64,000 nt of DNA from Allomyces macrogynus ATCC 38327 (GCA_000151295.1 GG745344.1:813655-877654); one strand, 5' to 3'; counted from the first letter of the stretch, positions 43,447-55,518 are shown. Translations and numbers: made by a program. Notes: generated by a model from the letters alone, not told the origin.

Positions 43447-44737
43447 TTACATGATCACGCACACGTCCTGCCCGTCCGTCACCGTCGGTGGCGGCGGTGG
43501 CGGCGTTGTTGTGGTTCCCTCCAACTCCCGCATCGCCGCCATACTCTGGCGCTCCCATGGCGCCGGCGAACTCCCCGGCACGCGCGGCCGTTTGTCTTGC
43601 CAGTGCACGAGCCGTGGTTCCTCGCCCGTGCGCACGGCCTCAATATAATCAATACACATGCCCGACTTGAACGTGGATGTGTCGTGGTCGTACATGTTGA
43701 ACGTGACGCGCGCATACCCGACGGGTGAGCGGACATCCACGGGCCCGAGCGGGTGCCGCCAGTGCGCAAAATCGACCGACGGGAACGTGCCCGCCACAAC
43801 GCGCGCCGTCAATGTCTGCGCAAGGTGCCACGTCGTTTCGCTTGACGGGCGCGCACCTTGCCGCGGGTACTCGACGGTGAGCGTCACGTTCACGTCCGGG
43901 AACGCGCCGTACCAGTGGTTAGTTGGGCCGCGCAGGCGCGCGAGAATGTCCCAGGTGCCGTTCGGGACGATTAGGGTCGTAGAGAACTAGCGGTACATCG
44001 GGAGGGGTTAGTTGTACTGGTCACGGCGGGCAGGAACGTTCAGAAGAACGCACGTCGAGCCACCACACATTGGTGCGGAGCACGGTGCCGGTGCAGCTCA
44101 TCGGGTCCTCGCGCGGCGCATTGTAGTCGGCCTCGAGCCAGGCGCCCTCCATTTCGTAGGCGGCGAGACGACGAGGAACAGCTGGATTCGTGGAGCCATC
44201 TCGGTGAATTTCAATCTGCTAAGCAACGCAAGAGAGAGAGTCGAAAACGGTATACTTTGCTCGGCAAACAGCGCCTTGAGAACGCGTACGGCCGCCTTTT
44301 GCTTCTCCACCTCGACTGCCTTCTCTTGCTCAGTGCGCGGCACGTCCTCGGGGGATGCGGGTGCTGACGACGCTGCCAGAGTCGACAGGACCTTGTCGAC
44401 GTCACCCGGCACGCACCCGACGCGCCAGCACAGCTGCGACCAGACATGTGGTTGATGGGAGAGCTGGTGTAATTTCCGGCAGGTCTACGGCGAAACGAAG
44501 CCCGGTCAAACGATGCCTCAGAATCGTGACGCGACCAGCGTAATCAACACAACGAACCCGCACAAACCGCATCATTTCGCGCGGCGCAAGCGCAAGAATC
44601 ACATTTTCGAGTAGCTCTTCAGGCAATTCCAGCAGAACGCCTGCGCGGGGTGCCGGCGACGCGGGTGCGGGTGGTGAAGCGTGCTCGGCGTCGAGCATAT
44701 CCCGTGGCGAGATTGTTGCGTCCTGTTGCGTCGCCAT
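43447..44737 (-). CDS. F-box protein with shared C-terminal domain, paralogue A
   Basis: Four exons (44737-44558, 44463-44256, 44181-44054, 43986-43447) encode 351 residues in consistent phase. The F-box is at residues ~35-75 across intron 1: LELPEELLENVILALAPREM, then LSHQPHVWSQLCWRVG. A charged linker follows, then VPRRLAAYEMEGAWLEADYN, TNVWWLDF and VPNGTWDILARLRG. The last part contains VGYARVTFNMYDHDTSTFKS and a proline run near the C-terminus. Paralogue B has the same intron positions and phases. Plant F-box proteins with a PP2 (phloem protein 2-like) domain have a comparable layout with a CWLEI motif, but this resemblance is weak and inferred. A substrate-recruiting role in an SCF ligase is likely. 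Confidence 0.75.
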
Positions 44738-45811
44738 GGTGCTGGATCAGGATTGCAGTTGTGTTGCCGAGCGGTGTGTTTCGAATGCGGGCAGAAAGGA
44801 TGATTTTGAGCGATGGTAACCTTGTCGAATCTCGGCGGACACGAGGGATCTGAACGTGGCATCCACGATTGCCGGCCTCGCCCACTGTGTTAGAGTGTGC
44901 GCGAAGTATGAGCGCTCGTACTCACCAAACTGAAATGCCATCCTGCCTCTCAGACGAAGACGGACGTGTCGGATTGACACAATAGCACGGAACGACAGAG
45001 CTCCCGCTGTCGTTCAGACCTCTCTCCACTCGCAAGTACTTTGCCAATAATTTCCGCAGTGCAGCCCCGCACCGCCCTCAGCGGGTGTTGGTGCCAAAGA
45101 AACCAAGACTGCGGCCATTCCATCACATGGTTTGGCAATCAAGTGTACATCGTGACCGCTCCGCTCCGCCAAGCTGCCAATCCACGACCCAGCTTCGCCG
45201 ATTCTAACGTCGCTGGTATTATTGGCAATGCTTGATCGTTATGCAAGGGTCAGCACAGGGCCCTGGGGTCAGCGCACGGTCATCGCACGCATGAACGGCG
45301 GCCTGGTTCAGCCTGATGGTCAACCATGTGTCCAAGCAGTGGCAGCCAGTGCAGCAACAGCAGGATCAAGCCAAGCCAGCCCACACGGCCGTACCGGCCG
45401 CCCCCAGGTGCGCGCACGCCGCCCTACCGGTTCTCTTATTGTCGTCCAATTTGTTCCCCCCAACCGTAAGCTGGTCATGTTGAATTTGTCAAACAGCAGC
45501 AGCTGCTGCAGCTGCAGCTAAGTTGAACAAAGAAAAGCCATATTTGTGCGGCAAAGACGTTGGAACCGACGATTTGATGCTATAAAGCGATACACTCGAA
45601 CGAGCGAGGTCGTCATCGTTTGGCCACGAATATTGCGATTCACGGGAACTGAACAAAAATCAATCCTTCAAATCATGTTCTCAGAATGTTGGACAGGAGG
45701 ATAAATGAGAATAGTGAAGGCGAAAGCCCCAGCATGATTCAACAAGAGAGTCGGTCTTGCCAACAACGCTCACTAGCGGCGCCTGTTCTTTCCCTTCGCA
45801 CCTTACAGCGA
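44738..45811. other. 1.1-kb intergenic region
   Basis: Upstream of F-box gene A and downstream of gene B. It has a short GCAGCAGCTGCTGCAGCTGC repeat near 45495-45520. No gene or RNA supported. Confidence 0.4.
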
Positions 45812-46865
45812 CTACTCCGGCGACTCCAGCATCTCTGACCATTGGTCAACCCAAGTAACGGCGCGTGGAGCCTCGCCTGCGCGGACGATTTCGATGTAAT
45901 AGATGAGCAGGCCTGACTTGAACGAGCCGTCCTTGTACTCGTGGATCAAAAAATGGAGCCGTCCATAACCCGTCAGGGAATGAACGGCAATGGGCCCAAG
46001 AGGGAACCGCCACAGCATGTACTCGTGAGATTGGAACGCGTTTCGTGGAACACGCGCAGCAATATCGCGCACCGAGTTCCATGCCTCAGCCTCTGCAGAA
46101 CGAGTCGGATACGCGACGACTACAATCACGTTGATCGCCGGAAAGTGATGCTTTCCACGGAGACGCATGTAGAGATCCCAAGAGCCGTTGGGAACAAAGA
46201 ACACCGTGTCAATCTGTCAAAGTCGAAAGAAAAATGGTCAAGAAGTACGAGCCGTCGTGGCACTGGCAGAAGAACACGAACCGCTAACCACCAGACATTT
46301 GTAACCTCTAACACAGTGCCATTGCTGCCCATTGGATCGGAAATCGGCCGGTTGTGGTTGCGGTCGAGCCAAGCGCCGCTCATTTCGTAAGCTGCGAGTC
46401 GACGCGGCACCGCTGGGAAGTTATACTCACAGTCAGTCTGGCTCACATCCATTCCAGGACCAAAAACGGTGTTGCGTACTCTGCGCGGCGAACAGAGTCT
46501 TCAAGGCGCTCACAAGCATGTAGACCTCATATTCTGTCGCACCCTGTTGTGACGCTTGATCTGCACTTGAAGATACATGAGTAGCCCAGGCCGTCTCGAC
46601 CATGTCTGCCGTGCACCCAGCGGACAAGCACAATCGTGTCCAAATGTGCGGCTGTTGACACAGCTTGAATGCCTCGCGACAGGTCTCCAAGGGTGGGTTT
46701 TGATGTCAAATTGTCGTCGTGAAACGGAATGCAACTTTGAAACAACCAAAATGGACGCACCCGAGCAAAACGCATCAAATCGCGCGGACCAAAAGCCAAA
46801 ATCACCATCGTCAGCAGCTCGTCCGGCAATTCCAGTATGGTAGCATCCTGTTGCATCGCCTGCAT
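45812..46865 (-). CDS. F-box protein with shared C-terminal domain, paralogue B
   Basis: Four exons (46865-46761, 46672-46480, 46412-46282, 46213-45812) encode 276 residues. The F-box is ILELPDELLTMVILAFGPRD, then, after intron 1, FKLCQQPHIWTRLCLSAG. The linker ends FAAQ. Exon 3 begins with VPRRLAAYEMSGAWLDRNHN and ends with TNVWWLA. Exon 4 has VFFVPNGSWDLYMRLRG, WRFPLGPIAVHSLTGYGRL and KSGLLIYYIEIVRAGEAP. All three intron positions and phases match paralogue A, so the two arose by duplication. B lacks the N-terminal extension and the C-terminal proline run of A. It shares the start MxxxQQDATI. Function is inferred only from the F-box. Confidence 0.75.
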
Positions 46866-47389
46866 AATGTTGAACGGAAAAGACCAGTTGGTAGTTGGTG
46901 AGGTTGCGTCTCTGAAAGCGGTTGTCGACTGTGCTGATCGTGCACGCTGGGCCCGTCGAAACCAGGACAGCGAGGGACGGAGAGTCTTCAAGGGACAGAT
47001 ATATTCGCGATCCTCGTTTCGGTAATGGGAGCAGCAGCGCCAACAACGCGGAAAACAACCATACTGACGTGGAAGCGGAGGAGACACACCCCGGGCGTTA
47101 CAGTGCCAAAATCGGGCATACAGCGACTTCGCGGAATCTCCGTTTCCCTATCTATTCGGAATTGATATGGCGGAAGGGGAGGGACAGACTGCTTTCCAGA
47201 CATCGACTCTAGCAACGCTCCCAGATGCCGTGGGTGCCTCCAACAGTTGTGAATCAGTTCTCTTTTTCTTGACAGATGCTGCCCCGCAGAGCGTCACATC
47301 CCATGAGCACGGCCCATTCCGAGATATTCACAAGATCCGGCCCTCCCTCATTCCAATTCCTTTACGCACTATCCTCAGCGTTTCTCCTC
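46866..47389. other. Spacer
   Basis: Promoter side of F-box gene B and 3' side of the sulfide:quinone oxidoreductase gene. Nothing else seen. Confidence 0.35.
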
Positions 47390-48942
47390 TTACGCCGCCA
47401 CCTTCTCCACCTTGTCGCTCGCCGTCGCCCACTTGGCAAACCACTCACGCACGGGCTTGGGCCCCTTCCACCACCCGCGGTTCACGAGCCCGTGCCAGTA
47501 GACCTCAGGCAAGACGTGCGCCGTCAAATGAAACATGCTCGCGCGCTCGACGGCCTGGTCGACCGGGAACGTTTCCATGGGCTGGGCCGTGAACCCCGAA
47601 AATTCGGCCAGAATCAGCGACTTGCGGCCCGTGACGAGCGGGCACGACGTGTACCCGTCGTACCGCGCCGGCAGCGCCTTCCCCGACATGTGCGCGAGAA
47701 TATTGGCCACGGCAATGGGTGCCTGCGCGGCCGCGGCAGCGGCCGTCTTGGACGTGGGCACCGACGACGCGTCGCCGAGCGCAAACACAGACGGGAACGT
47801 GCCATGCTGCAGGGTTTCGCGATCGACGGCAACGAACCCGGCCGCGTCGGTCAGCTGCGAGTCGGCAAGGAACGCGGGCGCGGCCATTTGCGGCGTCGCG
47901 TGCAGCAAGTCGTACTGCAGCTTGACTTCCTCGTTGTCGGCCGCACGGCGGAACGTGGCGATCCGGTTCGACGCGTCGACCGCGACGAGCTCGTGCCCGA
48001 GCCGCGTCTCGATCCCGCGGGACTTGCACACGTCGGTCAGCGCCGCAGCGTACTTGTCAATCGCGAAAATTTTGGGGCCGCCCGCGAGGTACGTGACTGC
48101 GACATTGTGCCCGTTCTGCCGCCAGTGCTCTTCGGCCAGGTAGGCAATCTTTTGCGGCGCGCCCGCGCACTTGATCGGCGTGCTCGGCATCGTGAACAGC
48201 GCCCTGCCCCTTTTCAGCGCCTGGACCGCGGGCCACGTCGACCGCACCGCGTCGGCGTGGTAGTTGGAGACAACGCCCGACTCGGCCGGGTCGGCAATCG
48301 CCTCGGCGAGCCCCGAGATCTTGTCCCAGCGCAGGGTCAGGCCGGGCGCCACGACGAGGTAGTCGTAGGAGAGCGTGCCGCGGTCGGCGAGGTGTACGTG
48401 CTGGTTGGTCGGGTCGATGCGTGCGACAGCGTGCGGCAACCACTGGAACGAGGACGGGATCAGGTGCGCGGTCGGGCGCACCGAGTCAGCAAACGGCTTG
48501 ATGCCGGCACCGACTGTACAGTGGAGAATGAGGCCGAGCTGGTTAGCTCCATTCTGCTCCAACCACATTTCAGTCGAAGAGGCACGCACCAAACGTCCAC
48601 AACGGCTGGCTGCAGCGACCAACGACAACAAAATGAGCACGGGCACACGGTCAGCAACACGTCTTCATTCAGATCGCCTCACCCGACGGGCCAAAATCAA
48701 ACGCACTTGTAGTGAACCGGCGAGGGATCCACAATCGCGAGCTTGTCTCCCTTAAGCACCTCGCCAAGCTGGTGCGCGACCGCGAGACCCGCCGTCCCGG
48801 CACCCACGACGACAACGCGGTAGTGGTTGTGCGCTGGCACTGACGGACGGCTTGCTGCGACTGATGCCAAAGCACGGCGAGCGGCCACGGCCGCAGATTG
48901 ACGGTGCGCCGCCGGGGCGCGGAGAACGAGATTGCGGATCAT
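47390..48942 (-). CDS. Sulfide:quinone oxidoreductase, mitochondrial
   Basis: Inner-membrane flavoprotein that oxidises H2S and passes electrons to ubiquinone. Three exons (48942-48707, 48609-48590, 48513-47390) encode 459 residues, close to human SQOR (450). The 20-nt middle exon supplies QPLWTF, part of the conserved QPxWT motif, so it is real. A mitochondrial-type presequence (residues 1-40, Arg/Ala/Ser-rich) is followed by the FAD motif VVVGAGTAGLAVAHQLG. The two redox cysteines expected for the catalytic trisulfide are visible in PIKCAGAPQK and GYTSCPLVTG. FALGDASSVPTSKT is the second flavin motif. COQ5 in the same window makes the quinone acceptor, though the link is only metabolic. Confidence 0.92.
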
Positions 48943-49398
48943 GATCGTTGGCGACTGGGCTTTCGTTGATCAAGTTGGGGTCTTTGCTGAGCCTGGTCGC
49001 CTGTCGAGCAATCGTGCGAGCGAGAGAAGAGAGCAAACGAGGAGAGGAGGAGTGCTGCCATCGTGCAACGTCCAGCAGCGGCAGTAAACGATTTGGATGG
49101 CGCCAGCGAGAGCGCGTTTGGCCCATGGAAGGATTGCGGGGCGACTTGCCAAAGGGGAACGGAAACGAACCGTCAAGCACGCGCCCAGCTGATCACAAAT
49201 GGCGTGCTCGCTGACAAGTGACATGGAGCGGTAGACCACGTCACTGCAAGCAGCCCCCCTCCATTTGCTCTTGTTGCCCTGTCAGCGCCTCCAAAGCGCT
49301 TTTGTCAATGGTTGGTCCATCAGTTTGCAAGTCGCGACCGGCATCCCTCGAGCGATGGAAAAGGACAAAAGAGATGGTCTTGACTACGTGACAGCAGC
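48943..49398. other. Spacer
   Basis: Promoter side of the sulfide:quinone oxidoreductase gene and 3' side of the ankyrin gene. Nothing else seen. Confidence 0.35.
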
Positions 49399-49970
49399 TT
49401 ACGCTCTCCACACGCTCTCCCACTCATCGACGCGCTTGATCCGCCCCTTGGCGTACTCCTCATCAAACACGTCGCGCGCCGTGCGCCCCTCGCCGTCGAC
49501 GACCGCCACGCACGCGCCAAACTCGCGCAACACACGCGCCGTTGCCGCGCTACCCGCCAGGACCGCACGATGCAGTGGCGGCAATTGCGTCCCGCCGCGC
49601 GGGCCTATGTTCGGGTTGGCGCCCGCGGCACAGAGCGCGCGCACGATCTCGACGTGGCCTTGACGGCTTGCATAGTGCTACGTGATGCGCGGATGTGAGC
49701 GGGAGGGTGGAGAAGATGGCGGGACCCACGACGGACCAGTGGCGAGTACCCGTGCTCGTCGAGGGCGTTGATGTTGGTGTGGGCGCTGGATGAAAGTTTG
49801 GCCTTGACCCGCGCGAAGTCACCAGAAGCGCTCGCGCCGTGCAGCGATCGTGCCCATTCCAGCTCGTCGAGCGTCTCATAGACAGACGGGACCGTGGGCG
49901 CGTGCGATGCGCATCCGCACTGAGGGCCGTGTGGGCCCGTGCGGGGCGTGGAGGTGGTCGAGGTGGTCAT
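49399..49970 (-). CDS. Ankyrin-repeat protein, ANKRD39-like
   Basis: Two exons (49970-49737, 49677-49399) encode 170 residues (ANKRD39 is 183). The N-terminus has a Cys-containing QCGCASH segment and SVYETLDELEWARSLHGA, which matches the SVQQTLDEMDFERG-type start of ANKRD39. Ankyrin repeats follow: GDFARVKAKL, HYASRQGHVEIVRALCAAGA and PPLHRAVLAGSAATARVLRE. The intron join L|HYASRQGH restores a canonical repeat. It is probably a small cytosolic adaptor; its role is not well defined in any organism I know of. Confidence 0.8.
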
Positions 49971-50203
49971 GATGCTTGTTCAGACGGGTCGTCGTGTTCG
50001 ATTAGTTGTCGATGGATTGCGGCAAGTTACGGGCGTGCTTCGGTAATAATGGCCCTGACCCTGACGTTAATTGCTTCAAACGAAGAGCGCTGTCGAGAGG
50101 ACTGTCGGTCGCGGATGAAAGAAACAGCAAACTGTAGTGGGAGCACAAAACGAGGAAAAATCACATCCATAAATACAAACGAGAGCAGGAGCCAGCACTA
50201 TGT

Positions 50204-50871
50204 TCAATCGACGATCAGCTCGTCGACGCCCCAGTCCTCGTACGACCCGTCTGGGAGGTGTCGCCGCACGACCAGCGGAATCTTCTTCTCGCGCAGCTCC
50301 TTCATGGCAATGACGAGCGAGTCGGTCTCGCCATTGAGTTCGGTCATGACGGGTGCGTTCATGCTGTGTGTGCGCAGTCCCACCGTCAGTCCATCTCCCA
50401 TCTTTCAGGTCCAGTAAAACACGGCACCGTACCTAATCTGCAGCGCGCGCGTGCCGAGAATGCGCGCTTTCTCGTACTTGGTCATGTAGGGCGACGTGAT
50501 GCGCTTCTTCTTGCTCTCCTCGGCCTGCTTTTGCCGCTCGGCCTCGGTCAGCGCGCCGGGCGCCTGCAACGCCATTAACCCGCCCGGTCCTGCGTGCTTT
50601 TTCGGACCCTTGTGCCCGTTGGCCTGCGTCACGTTCACGGACGTGCCGTCGGCACCGACCTCGACGAGCATCGCGTCGTCGGCGACCTCGGCGCCGTCGG
50701 CCATCGCGTCGGCATCGTCGTATTCGGGCTCGTCGAGGAAATCGTCGAGGGGCTCGCCGTAGCTGGAGAAAGACCACGTGATGGGTCAATTGCGGGATTT
50801 CGGTGCGCGTGGGGTGGTCGGGACGGGCGGGTGGCATACCGGCCGCCGTCGTCGCTGCCGTAGTCGCTCAT
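50204..50871 (-). CDS. RNA polymerase I/II/III subunit RPB6 (ABC23)
   Basis: Shared small subunit of the three nuclear RNA polymerases. Three exons (50871-50840, 50762-50433, 50363-50204) encode 173 residues. The acidic N-terminal tail is normal for RPB6, but an extra Gly/Lys/Ala linker ([19 protein letters not shown]) makes it longer than the yeast protein (155). The core has [38 protein letters not shown] and the end [17 protein letters not shown], almost identical to RPB6 elsewhere. Confidence 0.95.
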
Positions 50872-51209
50872 GGTGGGTGCCGGCCGGTCGAGTGCGGGGA
50901 GTCGGTCGGTGCGCGTGCGTGTAGTCGCGCCGCGCTGCGATGCGTGCGTGAGTGCCGTTGCTCGTCCGCGTCACCACCGTGCGATTCGAAGCGTGCGATC
51001 GCGGGATGCAGCGGGCGTGTGTAACGCGTCACGCTCCGGCACGTGACTGGCTGCCAAGCCAGCCCGAGCGGCCGCACGGCCGCGTCACGGCCGAGTCCGG
51101 TCATGACCGTGTTTGTATGCTGTTGCAGGGGGGCGGTGCGTAGTGCACGGGCGCTCAGGGATTGTCAGATCACAGTTGTAGCTTTCAAGAAAGGCAAGGA
51201 AGAAGATGG

Positions 51210-52100
51210 TCAATAATCCAAGATGCCCGTGCCGGTGCAGACGCCGTCACTTTCCGGCTCCTCTGCATCAAAATAAGCGTCCGCGTCATCGGCAGCCATT
51301 GTCGCGAGATCGTCGTACTCTGCGTTGCCGTCGACGATAGAATAGTCAAACGTTGCGTCCTGGAATTCGCATCCGAAATCATCAGCCAAGAGTCAAAACC
51401 GCTTCACACGAACAAATGCAAACCATCGTACCTCACCCGCCAACCACGCATCGACCATCGCCTGCCGCAACTCCTCGACGCGCTCTTCATGAACGTCGGG
51501 CGGGATCTCATCCTCTTCTTGTTCCTCATGTCCCTTTTCCTCGTCCGAATCAGCCTCTTCGTCGTTCTGCGCCTCGCCCTTGGCCAACGCCACCGTCGCC
51601 GCCTCGGCATCGATACAGTCAAATAATGACGCGACGATTCCGTTACGGTCGTCGTTGCGCGGTCGTGGCGGGAGGCGAGAGACCATATCTCGGTACAGCC
51701 GCGGCGCACGCAGCTGCATTGTTGACTCGGCAAAGTACCCGCCAGGAAGCAGGACGCGATCAAGGTACATGCGGCGGCGGTTGCGGACCTGCGCTCGCGC
51801 CGAATGAGATGTGGGCCGGCGTGATGGTCCCGCATCAGCGCTCACGGGAATGGCGAGCGGCGCGTCGGGAGCGAACGTGTCGTATGTCGACGTGCGAGTG
51901 TCGGCGGTGCTGTCGTCCAGAGCGTCCCATCGCGTCGGCGCGCGGGATGCCGTGTCGTGTGACGGTGAGATCGAAACAGGGTCTTGACGTGTCGGTTGAG
52001 CAGCATCGCAGGTGTTCGGGGTCGTGACCGTACTGGGCTGAGAGGTCTGCCGTGTCGGAGTGGTGCGCGGCGCAAACTGGAGCTTTCTGGGCGCGGGCAT
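51210..52100 (-). CDS. CCDC97-like protein
   Basis: Two exons (52100-51432, 51359-51210) encode 272 residues. The N-terminal third is low-complexity (Thr/Pro/Ser-rich). The conserved part begins RNRRRMYLDRVLLPGGYFAE, then MQLRAPRLYRDMVSRL, a Glu/Asp-rich stretch, VEELRQAMVDAWLAGE and, across the intron, DATFDYSIVDGNAEYDDL. The last segment corresponds to the FDYSTVDDNPDFD type motif of CCDC97, which associates with the SF3B splicing complex in humans. The start at 52100 is the first ATG before the low-complexity region. Function here is inferred from the family. Confidence 0.78.
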
Positions 52101-53058
52101 TTCAGGGGATTGAATGTTCGGTGTGGCGATGTGGCAGACACGGGGGAGCTCTTTGGCACATTTCTGGGATGTTGACAGTCGCGCACAGTTGTGATGTCGT
52201 ACAGGAGGTCTGGTCAAAAATTCGGAGCCAACCAGACCTGACGGAGAGCCATTGGCCCCAGGGCGTTTGAGTCAGACAGCGAGAATCCGTGTGGGATAGC
52301 CACGCGACGGGCATGTGGGCCGACCTGCGCATGCTTTCGCCACACGCACCCGTGGCCACATTGCCCGGCGCACCCCGCCTCGGCGTCGATCGACTCTCGC
52401 CCCGCGCTTGCCTCGTCAAAAAATTCATTGACCCTGTCTGTCGGCTGGCCGACTTTTTGCTCAAGAAGCGCAGACGAAGGGAAGGAAACGGACGCGCGGC
52501 GTTGGCTTGGTTGGCCACCACCACGACAGCGACGTCTTTGTCCACGAACAACACGAGAACAGCAGCTGACGGCGAGTACCGCCAGCACGAGCGACCTCCA
52601 GACCACCCGCAAGCGGCCCACCCCGGCCGCCCTAACGCCGCTGCAAGTCGTGCAGGACGGTTTGTTCTTTGGCGGGCAAGTGCCGGGTCACGCCAACGGA
52701 CAACAGCTGCAGGCACGACCCCCGCATTCTCGGCGCTCCACCACCGACCACGGCTGCACGGCAACTGGCTGCCCTGCACGACCACACCGACGACCAACCT
52801 GCTCCTGCTGCTGCTGCTGCAAGAGCAACCTCCCTGCGCACGCTCCGCGCTCGCTCGCAGCTCGTGCGCGCTTCCATTCCGATTCCGTTGCCCGCCCATC
52901 CGAACAACCGTCGAACCAACCAGGTAAGCGTCGACCCGTTGCTGGCCAGGTCGGCCCGTGTTCGCGGCTGTCCATCGTGGCCCCGTTCGTGCTCGTTCGA
53001 CCATGATAAAGGAGCTAACACCGGCACGCACGAATAGCGACCGGACCGCCAATCGATC
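52101..53058. promoter_or_regulatory. Bidirectional spacer, CCDC97/MADS
   Basis: Nearly 1 kb between divergent start codons. No individual element identified. Confidence 0.35.
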
Positions 53059-55518
53059 ATGGGCCGCAAGAAAGTGCGCATCCAGCCCATCGCCGACGCG
53101 CGCCCGCGCCAGGTTACGTTCATCAAGCGCAAGACGGGCCTGCTCAAGAAGTGTTTTGAACTGTCGACGCTCTGCTCGTGCGATGTTGCCGTGCTCATTT
53201 TTTCCGCGACGGGCAAGGTATTTCTGGGGCTGATACTGGTGGGTTGAGAGTGGAGCGATCGCTCATCATTCTTGATTTCTTTGATAGCTGACCGAATATG
53301 CGAGCAACGGCGACCTCGACAGCGTGCTTCTGCGCTACACCGAGTACACTAAGCCGCACGAAATCAAGAGCAACCAGGACGTACGGCGTGAATACTCTTT
53401 CTTGGTGCTATGCCCATTTTCTTCAATTGCTCACGCGCTCCACGTTCAACTCGCTCTAGTTCCTCGACGACGGCGCCGCCGACAAGTCCAAGTCTTCGGC
53501 CAAATCGATACGCAACGACGATGACGACGACGAGGCCGGCGGGGACTCGGACCACGACGGAGCGGCCGTCTCTGCCGCTGGCCCGTCCGGCACGGCCAAC
53601 GCCGGCCCCGCTGTGACGCCCCTGCTCGCGCCGAACCCGCAATCCATCATGCCGGCGCCCGGCACCAGCGGCGTCATGCATCACGTCGGCCATCACCCGC
53701 AAGCCGGGCCGTACCCGATCCAGCTGCAGCCGCAGCAGCAGCCGCAACCGCCGCCACCTCCAACCGCGCAGTACCAGCAGCAGCCGTTCCAGACACACGG
53801 CGCGTTCTACGGCCACGTCCCGCAACCACAGCAACAGCAGCCGCAGGCGCCGCCGTACGGCGGTGGGCAGGACATGACGGGCCCGTTCCATGCGTTTGGC
53901 GCTGCGCCCGTGCAGCACCACCCGCACCAGCACCACCAGCAGCAGCACTTCCAGGGAACGCCGATGCAGCACTCGCAGCAGCCGTTTGGCCCGCCCATGT
54001 TCCCGAACGACGCGACGGCTGCCGCGGCCATGTACGGCGCGACGACGGGCCAAGTCTCGGTCCCGCCGCAGCTCAGCTACACGGTTGACCCGGCCACGGG
54101 GTACGTGACTGCCGTCGATCCGGCGGCGGCTGCGCGTGGGAACGCGAACGACCAGTACGCGACGTACCAGGCCGGCGGCATGTTCCATCCGCAACAACAG
54201 CAGCAACAGCACCCGCAGCCGTTCCCGATGCAGCCGCAGCAACAGCAGCACCCGTACGCGGTCCAGTCGCACGCTTACGCGCAGCCGCACCCGACGCAGC
54301 AGCACCACCCGCAGCAACAAGGGTACCTCATGCAGCAGATGCCGCATGCGCAGCAGCAACAACAGCAGCAGCCGCTCCAGCCCGCCGTCTTCAGTAGCGG
54401 CGCGCCGACGCAGCTCGCACCCGCAGCCGAACCGACCACCGGGTTCCTGTCGTACGACCAAGTCCCGCCGCCGTCTTCGTCGGGCCCGATGGGTCTGACC
54501 AACCCGCTCACGCAAGCGACTCAAATTGTCGCACCCTCGCCCGCATCCACGGCCGCGGCCGCCGGCTCTCCCGCCCTGACCGCCGCCATCGGCTCTCCCG
54601 CTATGACCGCGCGCGCGGGTAGCGCGTCTGTCGCCCCTTCGCCGCTCGTCGTCGGCCAAAAGCGCGCGCGTGGCGACGAGTCGGAGGTCGATCGCGAATC
54701 GACGTCGCCGCAATCGGCCAAGCGCAAGCCTCACTTTGCGCGACGCGCGCCGTTCTCGCTCAAAGTGCACATCCCGGGCACGGCCGCGGGCGAAGGGGAT
54801 ACGGCAGCGGGGGCGGGGGCGGCAGTCGCACCGCTCACGCTCGAGCCGAACCCGAACACACCGACGACGTGGTCGCCGTCGCTCCCACCCCCGCCGCCGC
54901 CAATGCGGTCCGGGTCGACCGGGTCCAACGGGTCCGGCACCGGAGCAGCGACCACGACCACGACGACGACAGCGTCGCGCGCACCGCCCGCGATCGCCGT
55001 GCGCCCGTCATCCTCGGTTGCTGCATCGCGGCCCGGGGACCCGGCTCTACCCGCAAGCGCGTTCCCCCCGTCACTGCCGTCGCCGTACCCGGCAGCCTCG
55101 ACTGTCGTTCCGCGGCGGTGCACAGGGATCCAGCGCGTTCGTGCTCCCGCCACCATCAGCGTCGGCGACCGCGCCGGGTCCGTTGTCGGCGCTGTTGCAG
55201 CGCAGTACCGCGGCGGCACTGCCGTCGCCATCGGCGTTTGTGCCGGACCACCGCGGGTCGCACTTGCTCGGCGGCGCCAGCTTGCTCGCGTCGCCCGTGT
55301 TCCCGTCGCCGCTGGGGGTTGTGCCGATGCCGGCGATTTCGGTGTCGGCGGCAGCGAGTGCGACGGGGCGCGCGGATATGCAGGGAAGTCGATATGAGGC
55401 GGGAGAGGAGAAGGAGGAGGAGGGTGGAGAGAGTCGAGTGAAGGTGGAGAATGAGGACAAGGGCGGTGCAGGCGCGAGTGAGGATGGTGCGCGTCCACCA
55501 GCCGAAGCGGCCGAGTGA
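53059..55518 (+). CDS. MEF2/Rlm1-type MADS-box transcription factor
   Basis: Exons 53059-53217, 53288-53380 and 53460 onward. Residues 1-60 are a MADS domain (GRKKVRI start, [32 protein letters not shown]), followed by [20 protein letters not shown], the MEF2-type extension. An acidic stretch comes next, then a very long Gln/His/Pro-rich region (about 53690-54400), typical of activation domains. SRF/MEF2-type factors bind CArG/MEF2 sites as dimers; in fungi Rlm1 acts in the cell-wall MAP kinase pathway (inference only). Near 55100-55115 the natural frame shifts by one base: the text after it ([15 protein letters not shown] to EAAE, stop 55516-55518) is protein-like in the second frame, while the first frame ends at 55397. 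Confidence 0.85.

Noticed and set aside
41965..46865. Secondary-metabolite or toxin cluster around the F-box genes
   Set aside because: No biosynthetic enzyme, transporter or toxin-like fold was recognised; only F-box paralogues and one unidentified relic.
53364..54770. 468-residue antisense frame opposite the MADS factor
   Set aside because: It is the complement of the Gln/His repeat region, giving Leu/Arg runs. No protein-like features.
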